In this document: positions 8,014-18,500 of the stretch, piece by piece
Layout: every line of letters starts with the position of its first letter
How positions within the stretch are numbered: position 1 is the first letter of the stretch
Assembly: GCA_025353165.1 (NCBI GenBank)
Contig: JANXRE010000155.1
Coordinates: forward strand, 1-36,843
DNA from: Acidobacteriota bacterium
GTDB lineage: Bacteria > Acidobacteriota > Terriglobia > Bryobacterales > Bryobacteraceae
DNA: 36,843 nt
Reading direction: 5' to 3'
The notes under the pieces: model-generated
What the model saw: only the letters and a program-made list of their open reading frames with translations
Told to the model about the DNA's origin: nothing
The model's database searches: none
Made by a program: the position numbers and the translations under genes

Positions 8014-9324
8014 TCAGTCGAAAAAGTGACGATCCTCGTCCGCCAGGTGCGACTTAGCTGCCTGAACATGGAACGTGACGCCGAGGCCGGGCCGGTCCCA
8101 AACGTCGATGAAGCCTCGTTTGACGATCGGGTTCGGCAATCCGTCGACAATCTCATACCACCAGTCGGGCTGACCCACCGGATACTCGAAGGCGATGTAG
8201 TTTTGCGGTAAGGCGGCCGCCAGGTGAACATGCGCGGCGAGCCCGATCAGCCCGTCGAAAATCCCGTGGGGGGCGACGAGGATGCCGTGAATGTCGGCGT
8301 ATTCCGCGATCCACTTCAGCTCCGCGATCCCGCCGACATCTTCCGGGTCGGGGCCGATCACATTGACCGCCTGTTTTTCGATGAGATCCTTGAAGTTCTG
8401 ACGGAGATAGATCTGTTCTCCGGTGTGGATGGGGATTGAGGTACTCTGGGTGACCTCGCGAAAAAGGTCGGCGTTGGGGTAAGGCGTGTAGTCGCCGGTG
8501 ATCAGGTCTTCCAGCCACGTGATGTGAAGCGGTTCGACCGCTCGCGCAAATGTAATCGCATCCTTAACCGTCCAGCCCGGTCCGCAGTCCAGGGCGAGCC
8601 CGATGTCCTTGCCCGTGACTTTCTTCATGGCTTCGACACAGGCGATGACATGATCGAGGCCGCGTTCCGTCATGAGACCGCGATCGGCGTGCGATGTTCC
8701 CGTCCGCGGTTCGTCGTACCACCCGTTGGGCATGGCGTGCATCATGGCCGGATTGTGAAAGCCCACGGCCTGCTTGATGAGGGTGAAACCCTCTTTGGAT
8801 TCCTTCATCCTGGCCGTGTTCTCGGCGTAGTCTTGCGGCGTTTGTCCGGTCATGGGGAACCGGACGCCTCCGTTGTAGGCGCGGACGCGATCCCGGATTT
8901 TCCCGCCCAGTAGTTTATATACTGGCACTCCGGCCACCTGCCCGGCGATGTCCCAGAGCGCGATCTCGATGGCGCTCACCGCCGAACCCCAGGGCTTGAA
9001 AGCGCCCAGCCGGCGGATCTTCAGCAACACCTTCTCGACGTCCGTCGGGTCTTCGCCCAGGATGTAGTCCTTGTAGAAGAGCACCATCGGCCTGAGATAG
9101 GCCTTGGTGGACTCGGCTTGCCCGTACCCGGAGATGCCCTGATCCGTGACGATGCGAACTACCGGATTCCGGCCGATGATTGCGCATCTGAGGTCGGTGA
9201 TTTTAATGGATCCATTCCCCGTCCGCTTTTCCGGTTGCGTCAGCCTCTGCTGAGCCGCAAACGACGTTGCTGCCGCCCCGGCCGAGAGCGATCCGAGAAA
9301 TCCTCTGCGCGTCCAATTAGCCAT
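8014..9324 (-). CDS. Tat-exported enolase-superfamily (mandelate racemase/MLE) enzyme, acid-sugar dehydratase-like
   Basis: The 436-residue protein has a twin-arginine signal (NWTRRGFLGSLSAGAAA), an enolase N-terminal capping domain (about 38-160) and a TIM-barrel domain. The metal ligands can be placed at D246 (LALDCGPG), E272 (TWLEDL) and E303 (HTGEQI). H353 in VAPHG is the likely general acid/base, as in galactonate dehydratase-type members; K184 in LIKQ may be the opposing base. Family members dehydrate aldonic or uronic acids or racemise acids; the exact substrate is not readable from sequence. A Tat signal is unusual for this mostly cytosolic family and points to a periplasmic reaction. 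It is the most distal gene of the minus-strand sugar block, separated from the MFS gene by about 490 bp that hold a toxin remnant, so it may have its own promoter. Confidence 0.82.
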   Translation of the reverse strand: MANWTRRGFLGSLSAGAAATSFAAQQRLTQPEKRTGNGSIKITDLRCAIIGRNPVVRIVTDQGISGYGQAESTKAYLRPMVLFYKDYILGEDPTDVEKVLLKIRRLGAFKPWGSAVSAIEIALWDIAGQVAGVPVYKLLGGKIRDRVRAYNGGVRFPMTGQTPQDYAENTARMKESKEGFTLIKQAVGFHNPAMMHAMPNGWYDEPRTGTSHADRGLMTERGLDHVIACVEAMKKVTGKDIGLALDCGPGWTVKDAITFARAVEPLHITWLEDLITGDYTPYPNADLFREVTQSTSIPIHTGEQIYLRQNFKDLIEKQAVNVIGPDPEDVGGIAELKWIAEYADIHGILVAPHGIFDGLIGLAAHVHLAAALPQNYIAFEYPVGQPDWWYEIVDGLPNPIVKRGFIDVWDRPGLGVTFHVQAAKSHLADEDRHFFD

Positions 9325-9811
9325 GAGTTCCTCCTGTTAGAAAGTATGTCCCATCCCAATCCTCATTCTCATCGCTTCCGATACTCGTGGGCGCAAGAAT
9401 GCGGGGACGTCGCGCAAGCCGCGTGTCACGCCCACCATCTGTATTGGTGAGCGCTCGGCTCTGTAAATGATCGGATAGGAGCCAATAGCCCGGAACAAAA
9501 CCGGATGCGCGATCCATCGGTCAGCGGCATCCATACTGTCCACGGCGACTTGTGCACGGCTTCGCCGATGGTCTCGATTCGACGCGCTCTGAATGCTGCC
9601 TATCGGCTCCGCGTGTGGCAGCACTTTGTTGCGAAACCTGGGCGGTAATCCGTTCGGAGTTAAAACAGACATCTGCGTAAGCAAGCTGGTGGATGTTCCG
9701 GGGTCAACCATGCCGCTGACAACCGATCCAAACACGCGGGGGCGCGATAAACCGTAGCGGCTTACAAGCTGCGCAATTCGTCGCGGTGCGCTGTGAGGGC
9801 TTCCGAGGGCT
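9325..9811. other. Gap between enolase-family gene and MFS gene, holding a toxin remnant
   Basis: This 487-bp stretch contains no intact gene. It holds the ParE-like remnant listed separately and otherwise unassigned sequence. An open minus-strand frame of 132 codons spans 9337-9735, but only its C-terminal third resembles a protein family. No RNA gene or strong terminator was seen. Confidence 0.45.
9385..9600 (-). pseudogene. RelE/ParE-type toxin remnant
   Basis: Minus-strand translation gives DSMDAADRWI, which matches the helix of ParE toxins usually read as DAADRWI. It is followed directly by SYPIIYRAERSPIQMVGVTRG and LRDVPAFLRPR, which match the C-terminal strands (Y-x-I-Y-R ... V-x-R-G-x-R-D). 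The 30-40 residues that normally lie between these parts are missing. Upstream, a different frame reads ARRIETIGEAV, like the first helix. I read this as a ParE gene broken by a frameshift and an internal deletion. No antitoxin partner is recognisable. The call rests on short motifs only. Confidence 0.45.
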
Positions 9812-11038
9812 TCATAACGTCTCGCCTCTCAAAGCCTCCTCTGGGACGTTCCGGTGAATAAGCAGGAGCACGCTGACGGTGGCCAGCAGCGGAAGGCAGG
9901 TCACGAAGACAAATGCGGGCACGTAGGAAAACCGGTCCACCATCCACCCCACCGCCAGCGTTACGCCGAGGCCGGCCATGCCGGCGCCGAATCCGCTGAG
10001 GCCGGTTACCGTCCCGACGACTTTTTGATCGAAGAGGTCGGACGGGAAGGTCAGCCCCATGGTGGACCACGCCGCGTAACCCCATAGGGCCACGCAAATC
10101 CAGAAGATGGCCCAGAAGGGACTGTGCACCAGCACGGCGGGGATTCCCGCCATCATCGGCAGGCAGGTGGTCACGCAGATCCACTTGCGCGCGCGGATCA
10201 CCGGCATGCCGGCGCGGATCAGGCGGCCCGAGACCCACCCTCCGGTGAAGTTACCCAGATCGGCGGCCACGAACGGAATCCAGGCAAACCCGGCGATCTC
10301 CTTCAGGCTGAAGTGCCGGGCCTCGCTGAGATACTGCGGGAGCCAGAATACGAAGAACCACCACATGGGGTCGGTCAGCGACCGGCCGAGCAGAATCCCC
10401 CAGGCGTTCCGGCTCTTTAGAACCTCCAGGACAGCCGGGACGAACGGTTGTTTTTCCTCCGCGACGATGGCGTCCGGCGCGCGGTACACGCGCAGCCAGA
10501 GCGCGAGCCAGAACACGCCCAGCAGACCGGAAAAGGCGAAGGCCGCGCGCCAGCCGAACGCGAGAGAAATCAGCGGAATGCTCACCGCCGCGATGGCGCC
10601 GCCGACGCTCGAGCCGCTGTCGAAGATCGCCACCGCCATCCCGCGCTCGCGGGCCGGGAACCACTCGGCGACCGCCTTGCTCGCGCCCGGCCAGTTGACG
10701 CCCTCGCCGATGCCCAGCAGAAAGCGGAAGAAACTGAACGAGGCGACCGAGTTCGCGAAGCCGGTGGCCGCGCTGACGGCGGACCAAAACACCACTGCCA
10801 GAGCGAGACCTAAACGAGTGCCGATCACGTCGAGCAGCATGCCGCCGATGAGCCAGGTAAAGGCGTAGGAAAGCTGGAAGGAGCCGATGATCCGCGACAC
10901 ATCCGTGTGGCTGAAATGCAGTTCCGCCGAGATGACCGGCACCAGCATCGAGAATGTCTGGCGGCTGATGTAGTTGAGGACCGTGGAAAGAAAGAGAACC
11001 CAGACGATCTTCCAGCGAAGGCCAGTTCCGATGCGCAT
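9812..11038 (-). CDS. MFS transporter, ACS (anion:cation symporter) family, hexuronate/sugar-acid type
   Basis: The 408-residue membrane protein has about 12 transmembrane segments. FSMLVPVISAELHFSHTDVS near the start and FRFLLGIGEGVNWPGASKAVAEWFP (TM4-TM5 region) are typical of the ACS family that includes ExuT, GudP and DgoT, which import hexuronates, glucarate or galactonate with protons. Neighbouring tagaturonate epimerase and enolase-family genes fit an acid-sugar substrate. The start is ATG 11036-11038, with GGAGAG 7 bp upstream. A longer frame to 11167 would only translate the REP element at 11064-11113 and is rejected. It follows a Gfo/Idh gene by 98 bp containing that repeat. Confidence 0.87.
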   Translation of the reverse strand: MRIGTGLRWKIVWVLFLSTVLNYISRQTFSMLVPVISAELHFSHTDVSRIIGSFQLSYAFTWLIGGMLLDVIGTRLGLALAVVFWSAVSAATGFANSVASFSFFRFLLGIGEGVNWPGASKAVAEWFPARERGMAVAIFDSGSSVGGAIAAVSIPLISLAFGWRAAFAFSGLLGVFWLALWLRVYRAPDAIVAEEKQPFVPAVLEVLKSRNAWGILLGRSLTDPMWWFFVFWLPQYLSEARHFSLKEIAGFAWIPFVAADLGNFTGGWVSGRLIRAGMPVIRARKWICVTTCLPMMAGIPAVLVHSPFWAIFWICVALWGYAAWSTMGLTFPSDLFDQKVVGTVTGLSGFGAGMAGLGVTLAVGWMVDRFSYVPAFVFVTCLPLLATVSVLLLIHRNVPEEALRGETL

Positions 11039-11063
11039 CAGGGGCTCTCCACGCCACGGAAGA

Positions 11064-11113
11064 CAGGCGTCGCCAGGAGTGGCGACGCGGCACGCAGGAG
11101 TGCGTGCGCCACG
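11064..11113 (+). repeat. REP-like double palindrome, family A, copy 2
   Basis: It has the same two hairpins as the copy at 5751. Hairpin one is identical (GCGTCGCCA GGAG TGGCGACGC). In hairpin two the loop is GGAG instead of CGAG. It lies in the 98 bp between the Gfo/Idh stop and the MFS start within a minus-strand operon, so it would be transcribed. Confidence 0.85.
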
Positions 11114-11136
11114 TTGGTTTGTATATCGACTGGCAC

Positions 11137-12405
11137 TTAGACGATTTCTTCGCGCGCGGCGTCCCACGACAGCTTACGGCCTTCGCGGTAGGACTGCGCC
11201 GCCATGATGACGCCCACGGAATGCGCGAACCCGTCCAGCACCGTGGCGTGCGGCTGCTGGCGGCTGCGCAGGCACTCGAGCCAGTTGGTCATGTGCGACA
11301 GGTCCTCGTCGCCGATTCCGGGCGGGCCGGGTTTGTCGCTGCCGGGCAGAGTGACGTAGCGCGAGGGGCGTTTGACGTACGGATTGTCTTCGTGGTTGCC
11401 GACCTCCTGCTCCAGCCGCCAGCGCGGGCTGCCTTCCCCGCCCTCGTTGTAGAGCGTGGCTTTCTTGCCCATGATGCGCGAGAAGCTGTCGGAGTCGTTG
11501 CCGAAGCTGGTGGAGTAACTGAGCAGGAAGCCCTTCGGATATTCGAGCAGCGCCTGGAAGGTATCCGGATTTTCGCGGCCGTCGTGCCAGGCGTACACTC
11601 CGCCCGCGGCCACGACCGAGCGCGGGAAATGGTCGTCCATGAAGTAGTGCATCAGGTCCAGGGCGTGGCACATCCACTGGCTGGCGATGCCGCTGGAGAA
11701 ATCGCGGTACAGGCGGAACTCGAAATAAGCTCGCGGGTCGAAGGGGCGGTACTTCTTCTTGAGAAGCCACTTTTTCCAATTGGTGTCCTCTTCGCGAATG
11801 TGCTTCACTTCAGGGCGGCCGCGCCAGCGCGGACCGTTATAGTTCCAGACGATCTCGATTTTCGAGATGTCGCCGAGCGCGCCGCTGTCGAGGATTTTTT
11901 TCGTTTCGCGGGAATAGGCTTCGCTGCGGTGCTGGGTGCCGATTTGCACGATGCGGTCGCTTTTGCGGAATGCGTCGCGGGTAGCCTTGGCATCGGCGAG
12001 ATCGGTGGCCATCGGCTTCTCGCAGTAGACGTGCTTGCCGGCTTCCAGCGCCATCTTGAGATGCGGCGAGTGCTGGAAATCCGCGGTCGAGATGATGACG
12101 GCGTCGATGTCGGGCAGCGCCAGCAGCTTCTCCATGTCCTGAAACGCGCGCGGGGCTCGGCCGTATGTCTTTTCGGCGCGAGCCGCGGCGCGATCGCGGT
12201 TGACAGTCCAGAGGTCGCACACCGCCGTCATCTCCAGGTTCTGTTTGTCCTTGAGCCGTCCAGCCATGAGCGCCAGTTCGCTGCCGCGACTGCCGATGCC
12301 GATGTGGCCGAGAGAGATACGATCGTTGGCTCCGATGATGCGGCTGTACGACAAGGCCGCCGTAGCCGCCTGCGCGAGAAACGCACGGCGCGTGGAACTG
12401 CTCAT
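11137..12405 (-). CDS. Gfo/Idh/MocA family oxidoreductase, Tat-exported
   Basis: The 422-residue protein has a Tat-type signal (SSSTRRAFLAQAATAALS), then a Rossmann NAD(P) domain starting ISLGHIGIGSRGSELALM (about residues 30-160), the family's EKP motif (HVYCEKPMAT) and a C-terminal alpha/beta substrate domain. Family members oxidise or reduce sugars and cyclitols at secondary hydroxyls. Exported members usually keep a tightly bound cofactor. The ATG at 12403-12405 is 2 bp after the NagB stop and its GGGAGGTGA ribosome binding site sits in the end of that gene, so the two are translationally coupled. It shares a block with a second Tat-exported paralogue at 13266-14564. Confidence 0.88.
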   Translation of the reverse strand: MSSSTRRAFLAQAATAALSYSRIIGANDRISLGHIGIGSRGSELALMAGRLKDKQNLEMTAVCDLWTVNRDRAAARAEKTYGRAPRAFQDMEKLLALPDIDAVIISTADFQHSPHLKMALEAGKHVYCEKPMATDLADAKATRDAFRKSDRIVQIGTQHRSEAYSRETKKILDSGALGDISKIEIVWNYNGPRWRGRPEVKHIREEDTNWKKWLLKKKYRPFDPRAYFEFRLYRDFSSGIASQWMCHALDLMHYFMDDHFPRSVVAAGGVYAWHDGRENPDTFQALLEYPKGFLLSYSTSFGNDSDSFSRIMGKKATLYNEGGEGSPRWRLEQEVGNHEDNPYVKRPSRYVTLPGSDKPGPPGIGDEDLSHMTNWLECLRSRQQPHATVLDGFAHSVGVIMAAQSYREGRKLSWDAAREEIV

Positions 12406-12407
12406 GC

Positions 12408-13178
12408 TCACCTCCCCAAAAGCGACGCCGATTCCGCGTCGAGATATACGGTCGCGTCCGGATGCGTGCGGACGATAGAGGCCGGGCACGCAGTCGAGAT
12501 CGGTCCTTCCAGCGCGCCTTTCACCGCTTGCGCTTTCCGCGCTTCGGGGACGCAGCACACCCAAGCGGCGGCCCGGAACAGGCCCGGACACGTTATGGTG
12601 AAGGCTTCCTTCGGAACATCGCCGGGTGTTGGGAAGTGGCCTTCGCCGGACTGCTGGCGGCGGCAGGCTTCATCCAGCGTCACGCGTTTCAGGATGACGG
12701 GATCCTGGAAATCGGCGACGTGCGGATCGTTAAAAGCGATGTGGCCGTTCTCGCCGAAGCCGACGAACGCGAGGTCGATGGGCGCCGACATCAGCAGGCG
12801 CGTGTACCGCTCGAGCTCGGCGTCCGGATCCGGCGCGTCGCCCTGGATGTATTGCACCTTCGCGGGATGGACCTTGTCTTCCACCCGATTTTTGATCCAG
12901 AGGCGAAAGCTTGCCGGATGCGTGGAGGACATGCCGGCGTACTCGTCCATGTGAAACACTTCGACGGATCTCCAGTCGATGCCCGGGATCTCCGCGAGCG
13001 CGGTGATCATGTCGAGCTGCGAGTTTCCCGTCGCGACGATGATGCGCGCTTTTCCGCGCTCGCGCACGGCTCGCTGGATGATTTGCGCGGCGTGAGCGGC
13101 CGAGGCCGCGCCGAGTTCCTGGCGCGTGGAGAAGATGCGAACCCGCGCTTTTTCGTATTGGAGTGTAGTTTCAGACAT
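12408..13178 (-). CDS. nagB: Glucosamine-6-phosphate deaminase/isomerase family (NagB-like)
   Basis: The 256-residue cytosolic protein has no signal peptide. Active-site segments are FHMDEYAGM (D78, equal to D72 of E. coli NagB) and GFGENGHIAFNDP, with the catalytic H146 (H143). In that loop N144 replaces D141 and D151 replaces E148. The asparagine occurs in other NagB proteins; the aspartate is a conservative change. The expected reaction is GlcN-6-P to Fru-6-P plus ammonia. No NagA deacetylase or sugar kinase is present, so another 6-phospho-sugar substrate remains possible. The start chosen is ATG 13176-13178; an extension to 13223 would translate the REP element. It is coupled to the following Gfo/Idh gene. 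A gap of 87 bp separates it from the preceding Gfo/Idh gene. Confidence 0.85.
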   Translation of the reverse strand: MSETTLQYEKARVRIFSTRQELGAASAAHAAQIIQRAVRERGKARIIVATGNSQLDMITALAEIPGIDWRSVEVFHMDEYAGMSSTHPASFRLWIKNRVEDKVHPAKVQYIQGDAPDPDAELERYTRLLMSAPIDLAFVGFGENGHIAFNDPHVADFQDPVILKRVTLDEACRRQQSGEGHFPTPGDVPKEAFTITCPGLFRAAAWVCCVPEARKAQAVKGALEGPISTACPASIVRTHPDATVYLDAESASLLGR

Positions 13179-13193
13179 ATGATGTGAAAATAA

Positions 13194-13243
13194 CAGGCGT
13201 CGCCAAGAGTGGCGACGCGGCACGCACGAGTGCGTGCGCCACG
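13194..13243 (+). repeat. REP-like double palindrome, family A, copy 3
   Basis: It has the same two hairpins; hairpin one has loop AAGAG in place of AGGAG at its tip, with the stem intact. It sits in the 87 bp between the upstream Gfo/Idh stop (13266) and the NagB-like start (13178), inside the minus-strand block. Confidence 0.85.
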
Positions 13244-13265
13244 ACGGACGTGTGATTTTTAGACA

Positions 13266-14564
<1,299 letters not shown>

Positions 14565-14568
14565 TTGG

Positions 14569-15582
14569 TCACTTTCCCGCCGCGTACTGCCGATACAATT
14601 CTTCCAGCCGCGCGGGCGTCATCTCGCCATCATAGATCAGCACGCGGTAGCGGAACGCGAGGGATTCTCCTTGCAGTATGGTCCAGCTTCCATCTTTACT
14701 CTTGTCGCTGTTGAATTCGCGCCATCCGAATGGGTTCGCGGCGAACAGTCCATAGGCGCGGGCATGCCACGTCGTGGGGTGGCGGAAACTGGAGGGCGAA
14801 TCAAAAACGGCGATGCCCACGGGTTTGCCCCCGACCGTGCCCGAGTAATTGACCCAATCGGCCGGCTTGCCCCAGATCGCGGCCTCGCCTCGCGCGCCGA
14901 GCGAGTTCAGCATGTGGTCGTGCGGCGCGCTCAGTTCGGCGTTCAGCCGGATTCCGAACGTGCCCTCTTTCGTATCGCCCATGACCACCGGACCGGCTGT
15001 CGCGCGGATGATGAACTCGCAGTCGATGGTTCTCGTATTGTCATCGCCGCGGAAGGTAAACGATTGGGTTTCTTCGCCGACCAGGCGTTGATTCGGGTCT
15101 AGTAGACTGTACTGTGCACGGACTGTCGAACGATCGCTCTCCACGCCCTTTAGCGCGGCGTGGCCGAAAGCCTGATGCCCGTGATCGTCGTAGTAACGAT
15201 TGAACGCGGCCTCGCCCCAGAAGTCCAGGCCGTCGATGTTCCCGTGCCCGAAGTAGAGAGGCCGTTGGTGCGGCTCGAAGGAAGAGTTTTTTGGATTCGC
15301 GCCCTTGATATCGTCGCCCACCGGAAACGGCCTGGTGATGACCACTCCGGCGGGCGTGCTCAGAGGCATCAGGTAGGGCTTGGCGGCGCCGGAAAAGAAA
15401 TATGTCGTGAAGGGTTTGCCCGCGACGATCACGTCGATGCGGTCCGGCCGGCGTTTTAGCTCGACGGAAGCGGAGGCACATCCGGCGAGCAGGAGCGCCG
15501 CGGCGCACGCAGAAGACAAGCGTCGGCATGAGTGCCGACGCGGCACGCACGAGTGCGTGCGCCACGTTGCAATCTGTTTCAT
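14569..15582 (-). CDS. DUF6807 (PmoA-like) lipoprotein
   Basis: The 337-residue protein starts ATG 15580-15582. It has a lipoprotein signal with lipobox LLLAGC (cysteine about residue 34), so it is probably anchored to a membrane. The mature part matches the PmoA/DUF6807 family: GKPFTTYFFSGAAKPYLMPL, ITRPFPVGDD, HQRPLYFGHGNIDGLDFW and PTTWHARAYGLFAANPFG. The Pfam name 'methane oxygenase PmoA' is historical and does not imply methane oxidation. These proteins recur in sugar-processing clusters next to Gfo/Idh genes, but the activity is not established to my knowledge. A REP element is translated in frame inside the signal region (residues about 6-22), giving a very basic, cysteine-containing n-region. 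It lies 8 bp after the receptor stop and 4 bp before the next gene. Confidence 0.82.
   Translation of the reverse strand: MKQIATWRTHSCVPRRHSCRRLSSACAAALLLAGCASASVELKRRPDRIDVIVAGKPFTTYFFSGAAKPYLMPLSTPAGVVITRPFPVGDDIKGANPKNSSFEPHQRPLYFGHGNIDGLDFWGEAAFNRYYDDHGHQAFGHAALKGVESDRSTVRAQYSLLDPNQRLVGEETQSFTFRGDDNTRTIDCEFIIRATAGPVVMGDTKEGTFGIRLNAELSAPHDHMLNSLGARGEAAIWGKPADWVNYSGTVGGKPVGIAVFDSPSSFRHPTTWHARAYGLFAANPFGWREFNSDKSKDGSWTILQGESLAFRYRVLIYDGEMTPARLEELYRQYAAGK
15517..15566 (+). repeat. REP-like double palindrome, family A, copy 4 (inside a coding region)
   Basis: The first hairpin reads GCGTCGGCA TGAG TGCCGACGC. Relative to the other copies one C-G pair is swapped to G-C in both arms, keeping the stem perfect. 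The second hairpin equals copy 1. The copy lies within the first 25 codons of the DUF6807 lipoprotein gene and is translated. Confidence 0.85.
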
Positions 15583-15590
15583 TGCGTCAC

Positions 15591-18500
15591 TCAGAAGATC
15601 AGCTTCAGCGCGAATTGGAGCTGCCGGTTGGACGCGGCCGTGCTGCTGATCGTGTTGAACGAACCGATCTGGCCGATGGTTACCGGACCCGTCGGGTGGC
15701 CGGATGAATCGTAGTTCGGATACGTGTCTTCGTAAGGATTGGGCATCGACAAGAGGGGGTGATTCAGTACGTTGAAGGCTTCGAACCGAAACTGCATTTT
15801 GAGCCGCTCGGTCAAGGCAATCACCTTCTGAGTGGTGAAGTCGATACTCACGAACTTCGGGCCCCGGAGGATGCCCCGCCCGCCATTTCCGAAGACCTCG
15901 ACGTTGTTGGGAGTGGCGAATGCCGCCAGGTTCCAGAAATTCAGGAGGTCTTTCGGACCGTTGTTCGCGTTGCCGACGATATCGCAGTTGTCCTGCTCCA
16001 GGTTGGCGTTGTTCACCGCCGCGTCGCTGCCGTTCAGGCAGGATTGCGGGAAGCCGGTGCGAACGACTGAAATACCGCCGATCTGCCACCCGCCCAGCAC
16101 CTTGTTGACCGGCGAGGACCAGTTCGCCCCCCAATGTCTGCCCTTACCGAACGGGAGTTCGTAGAGAGCGCTGTTCACCCAATTCAACTTTACGTCGAAT
16201 GCGGACGGCCCGTAGTCGAGGCGATAATTCCAGACATGCGGCGTGGAGGGTCCATTGCCGCCGTCGCGCGTCGCCGATGCCGTATCCAGCGACTTACCCC
16301 AGGTGAAGGAACTCAGGAACGTGACTCCCTGGGAATAGCGCTTCTCGATCTTGCTCTGTAGAGAGTTGTAGTTCGCCGAGGTGACGCTCTGAATCTTGTT
16401 GTAGTACGAGGCCAGGGAAGGATATTGAGGACTGGTGTAAACGACGGGTTGCACCAGTTGCGTGCCGGTAAACACCGGCAGCGGCTGGTTCACGTCGGTC
16501 AGGTGCGGCAGATGCGTCGAGGCCGAGGCCACGTAAGACATTTCCAGCACCAGGTTCGGCAGCAACTGCTGCTGGATTCCGAAACTCCACTGCTGAATGC
16601 GCGGCGTTCTGAGGTGCGGGTCGATGGTGAACTGCGAGGGCGACTTGATCAGCTGGGCGGTGTCGTTGAAGATCTGGTCGACCACGCTGTACGTTCCCTT
16701 GCGGATGAGTTTGGCCGATATCGGCGCGCTGCGCGCGAAGTCGAACCAGGGGTTCGCATTCATGGGCGAATAAAAGATCCCCGCGCCGCCGCGGAGAACT
16801 GTTTTGTTGTGGCCCCAGCCGGGCGACCACGCGAAGCCCAAACGGGGCGACCAGTTTCCGAAGTCGGTGAAGACCAGACTCCGGCCCAGAGCATTGCTGC
16901 GGATGAACGGCAGGTAGATCGGCGAAGACGGGTCGGACACAAAACGCGCCGGAGAGAAGCCCTCATACGGATCGCCGCTGCCTGGCCGGATGATGGTTGC
17001 GACACCGTTGATGATGTCCACGTTGGTGATGCGGTTCCGGTTGTCGTACCAGTACGGCGATATTTCGTAGCGCACTCCGAAATTCAAAGTCAGGTTGTGC
17101 GATAGCTTCATGTCGTCCTGAGCGTAGTACGCTTGGGTCCAGCGGAACAGATGGTTGTGGGCGTCGCCGGTCGCGACCTCGGAATCGTGGCTGATGCCAA
17201 GCAGGAAGGAGGCGAGCGAGAGTCCGCCGGATCCGTCCAGAGCGCCAGTGGCAGCGGCCGGCATGGAGTATGCGCCGCGCGCGAGGTTGTGCGAGAGAAC
17301 ATTCAGATACTCATGCCGGAAATCAACGCCGGCCTTAATGACATGCCGCCCCTCAATCAGCGACCAGTCCTCGCCAAACTCCATTGTGTTCTGAATCTTC
17401 TGTAGCGGGTGACCGAATGCATTTTCACCCAGGCCGAGGAAGTTGTCGCCGGCGCCGCCGAAGGACGGCTGGCCGTAATCGATAGCCGCGCCGGACACTC
17501 CCGGGATTCCCAGAACGCTGCCGGCAACGTTGGTCGTGCCTTGGAGGTCCCCCAGGCTGCTGGCATTCGCGCGGATGAAGCTGGCTTTCAGCTCATTGAC
17601 CATCCGGGCGCCGATGGTCCAGGAATGGTGCAGGGTTACGGTATCGGTCTTGACCGAGTTGGTGAGGCCGGTGGAGGGCAGCAGGCCCGGCGATACCTCG
17701 TCCTCCCGTGCGCGGGAGAACCGGCCAAACAGGTTCATGTTTGAATTCAAAAGGTAATCGATCCGGCCGGCGCCTTGATCCCAATCGGTCGGATGTCCCA
17801 GCACGCCGACGTAGTTGTTTCGCAGGCCGGGACGGTTGGGCGAAGGGACGTATGGCGTTCCGAGAAATTTGGCGATCGCCGGATTCCAGCACTGCTGCGG
17901 AATCGTCATGTTCGACCACGGCACATCCGTGGTGGGATCGGGATTGTAGCAGCCAGCCGGCAGGGTGTTGCCCGTGAAAAATTTCGAAGAGCCATCCGCG
18001 TTCGCAATATGCGGCAGGAAAATGGGAATGCCGTAGTCGGAGAAGTTGCCGCTCTTGACGTTGGGCATGGGGACGGTTGCGGTTTGAGCGCTATTCGTGC
18101 GGTCGCGCAAACCTTCGTAGCTGGCAAAGAAGAATAGCTTGTCCCTGAGGATGCGGCCGCCCGTGGTAGCGCCGAACTGGTTCCGGCGGAAAGAGGGTTT
18201 GGGCGCTCCGGAGTAGCTGTTGATGTCGTTGAAGAAGTCCTTGGCGTCCAGGGCGTTGTTGCGCAGGAAGTCGTAGGCACTGCCGTGGAACTGGTTGGTG
18301 CCGCCCTTAGTGACAGCGTTCACCTGCGCCGCTCCGCGCCCGAACTCAGCCGTATAGGCGTTGGTCTGGATCTTGAACTCCTGGATTTCGTCGATGGACG
18401 GAATCGCGGCAATCGTGTTGGAATCGGGCGACGTGTTCGTTGCGCCGTCCAGCAAATAATTGGTGTCCTGAGCGCGGGCTCCGCCGAGCGAGTAGGCTTC

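Noticed and set aside
11039-11167. Longer N-terminus for the MFS transporter
   Set aside because: The extension translates the REP element and lacks a ribosome binding site; ATG 11038 has a good one and starts the first transmembrane segment properly.
13179-13223. Longer N-terminus for the NagB-like protein
   Set aside because: It reads through part of the REP element; the family start fits ATG 13178.
14569-15582. Methane monooxygenase subunit (from the Pfam name PmoA)
   Set aside because: The DUF6807/PmoA-like family is soluble or lipid-anchored and linked to sugar clusters; it is not the membrane methane monooxygenase subunit.
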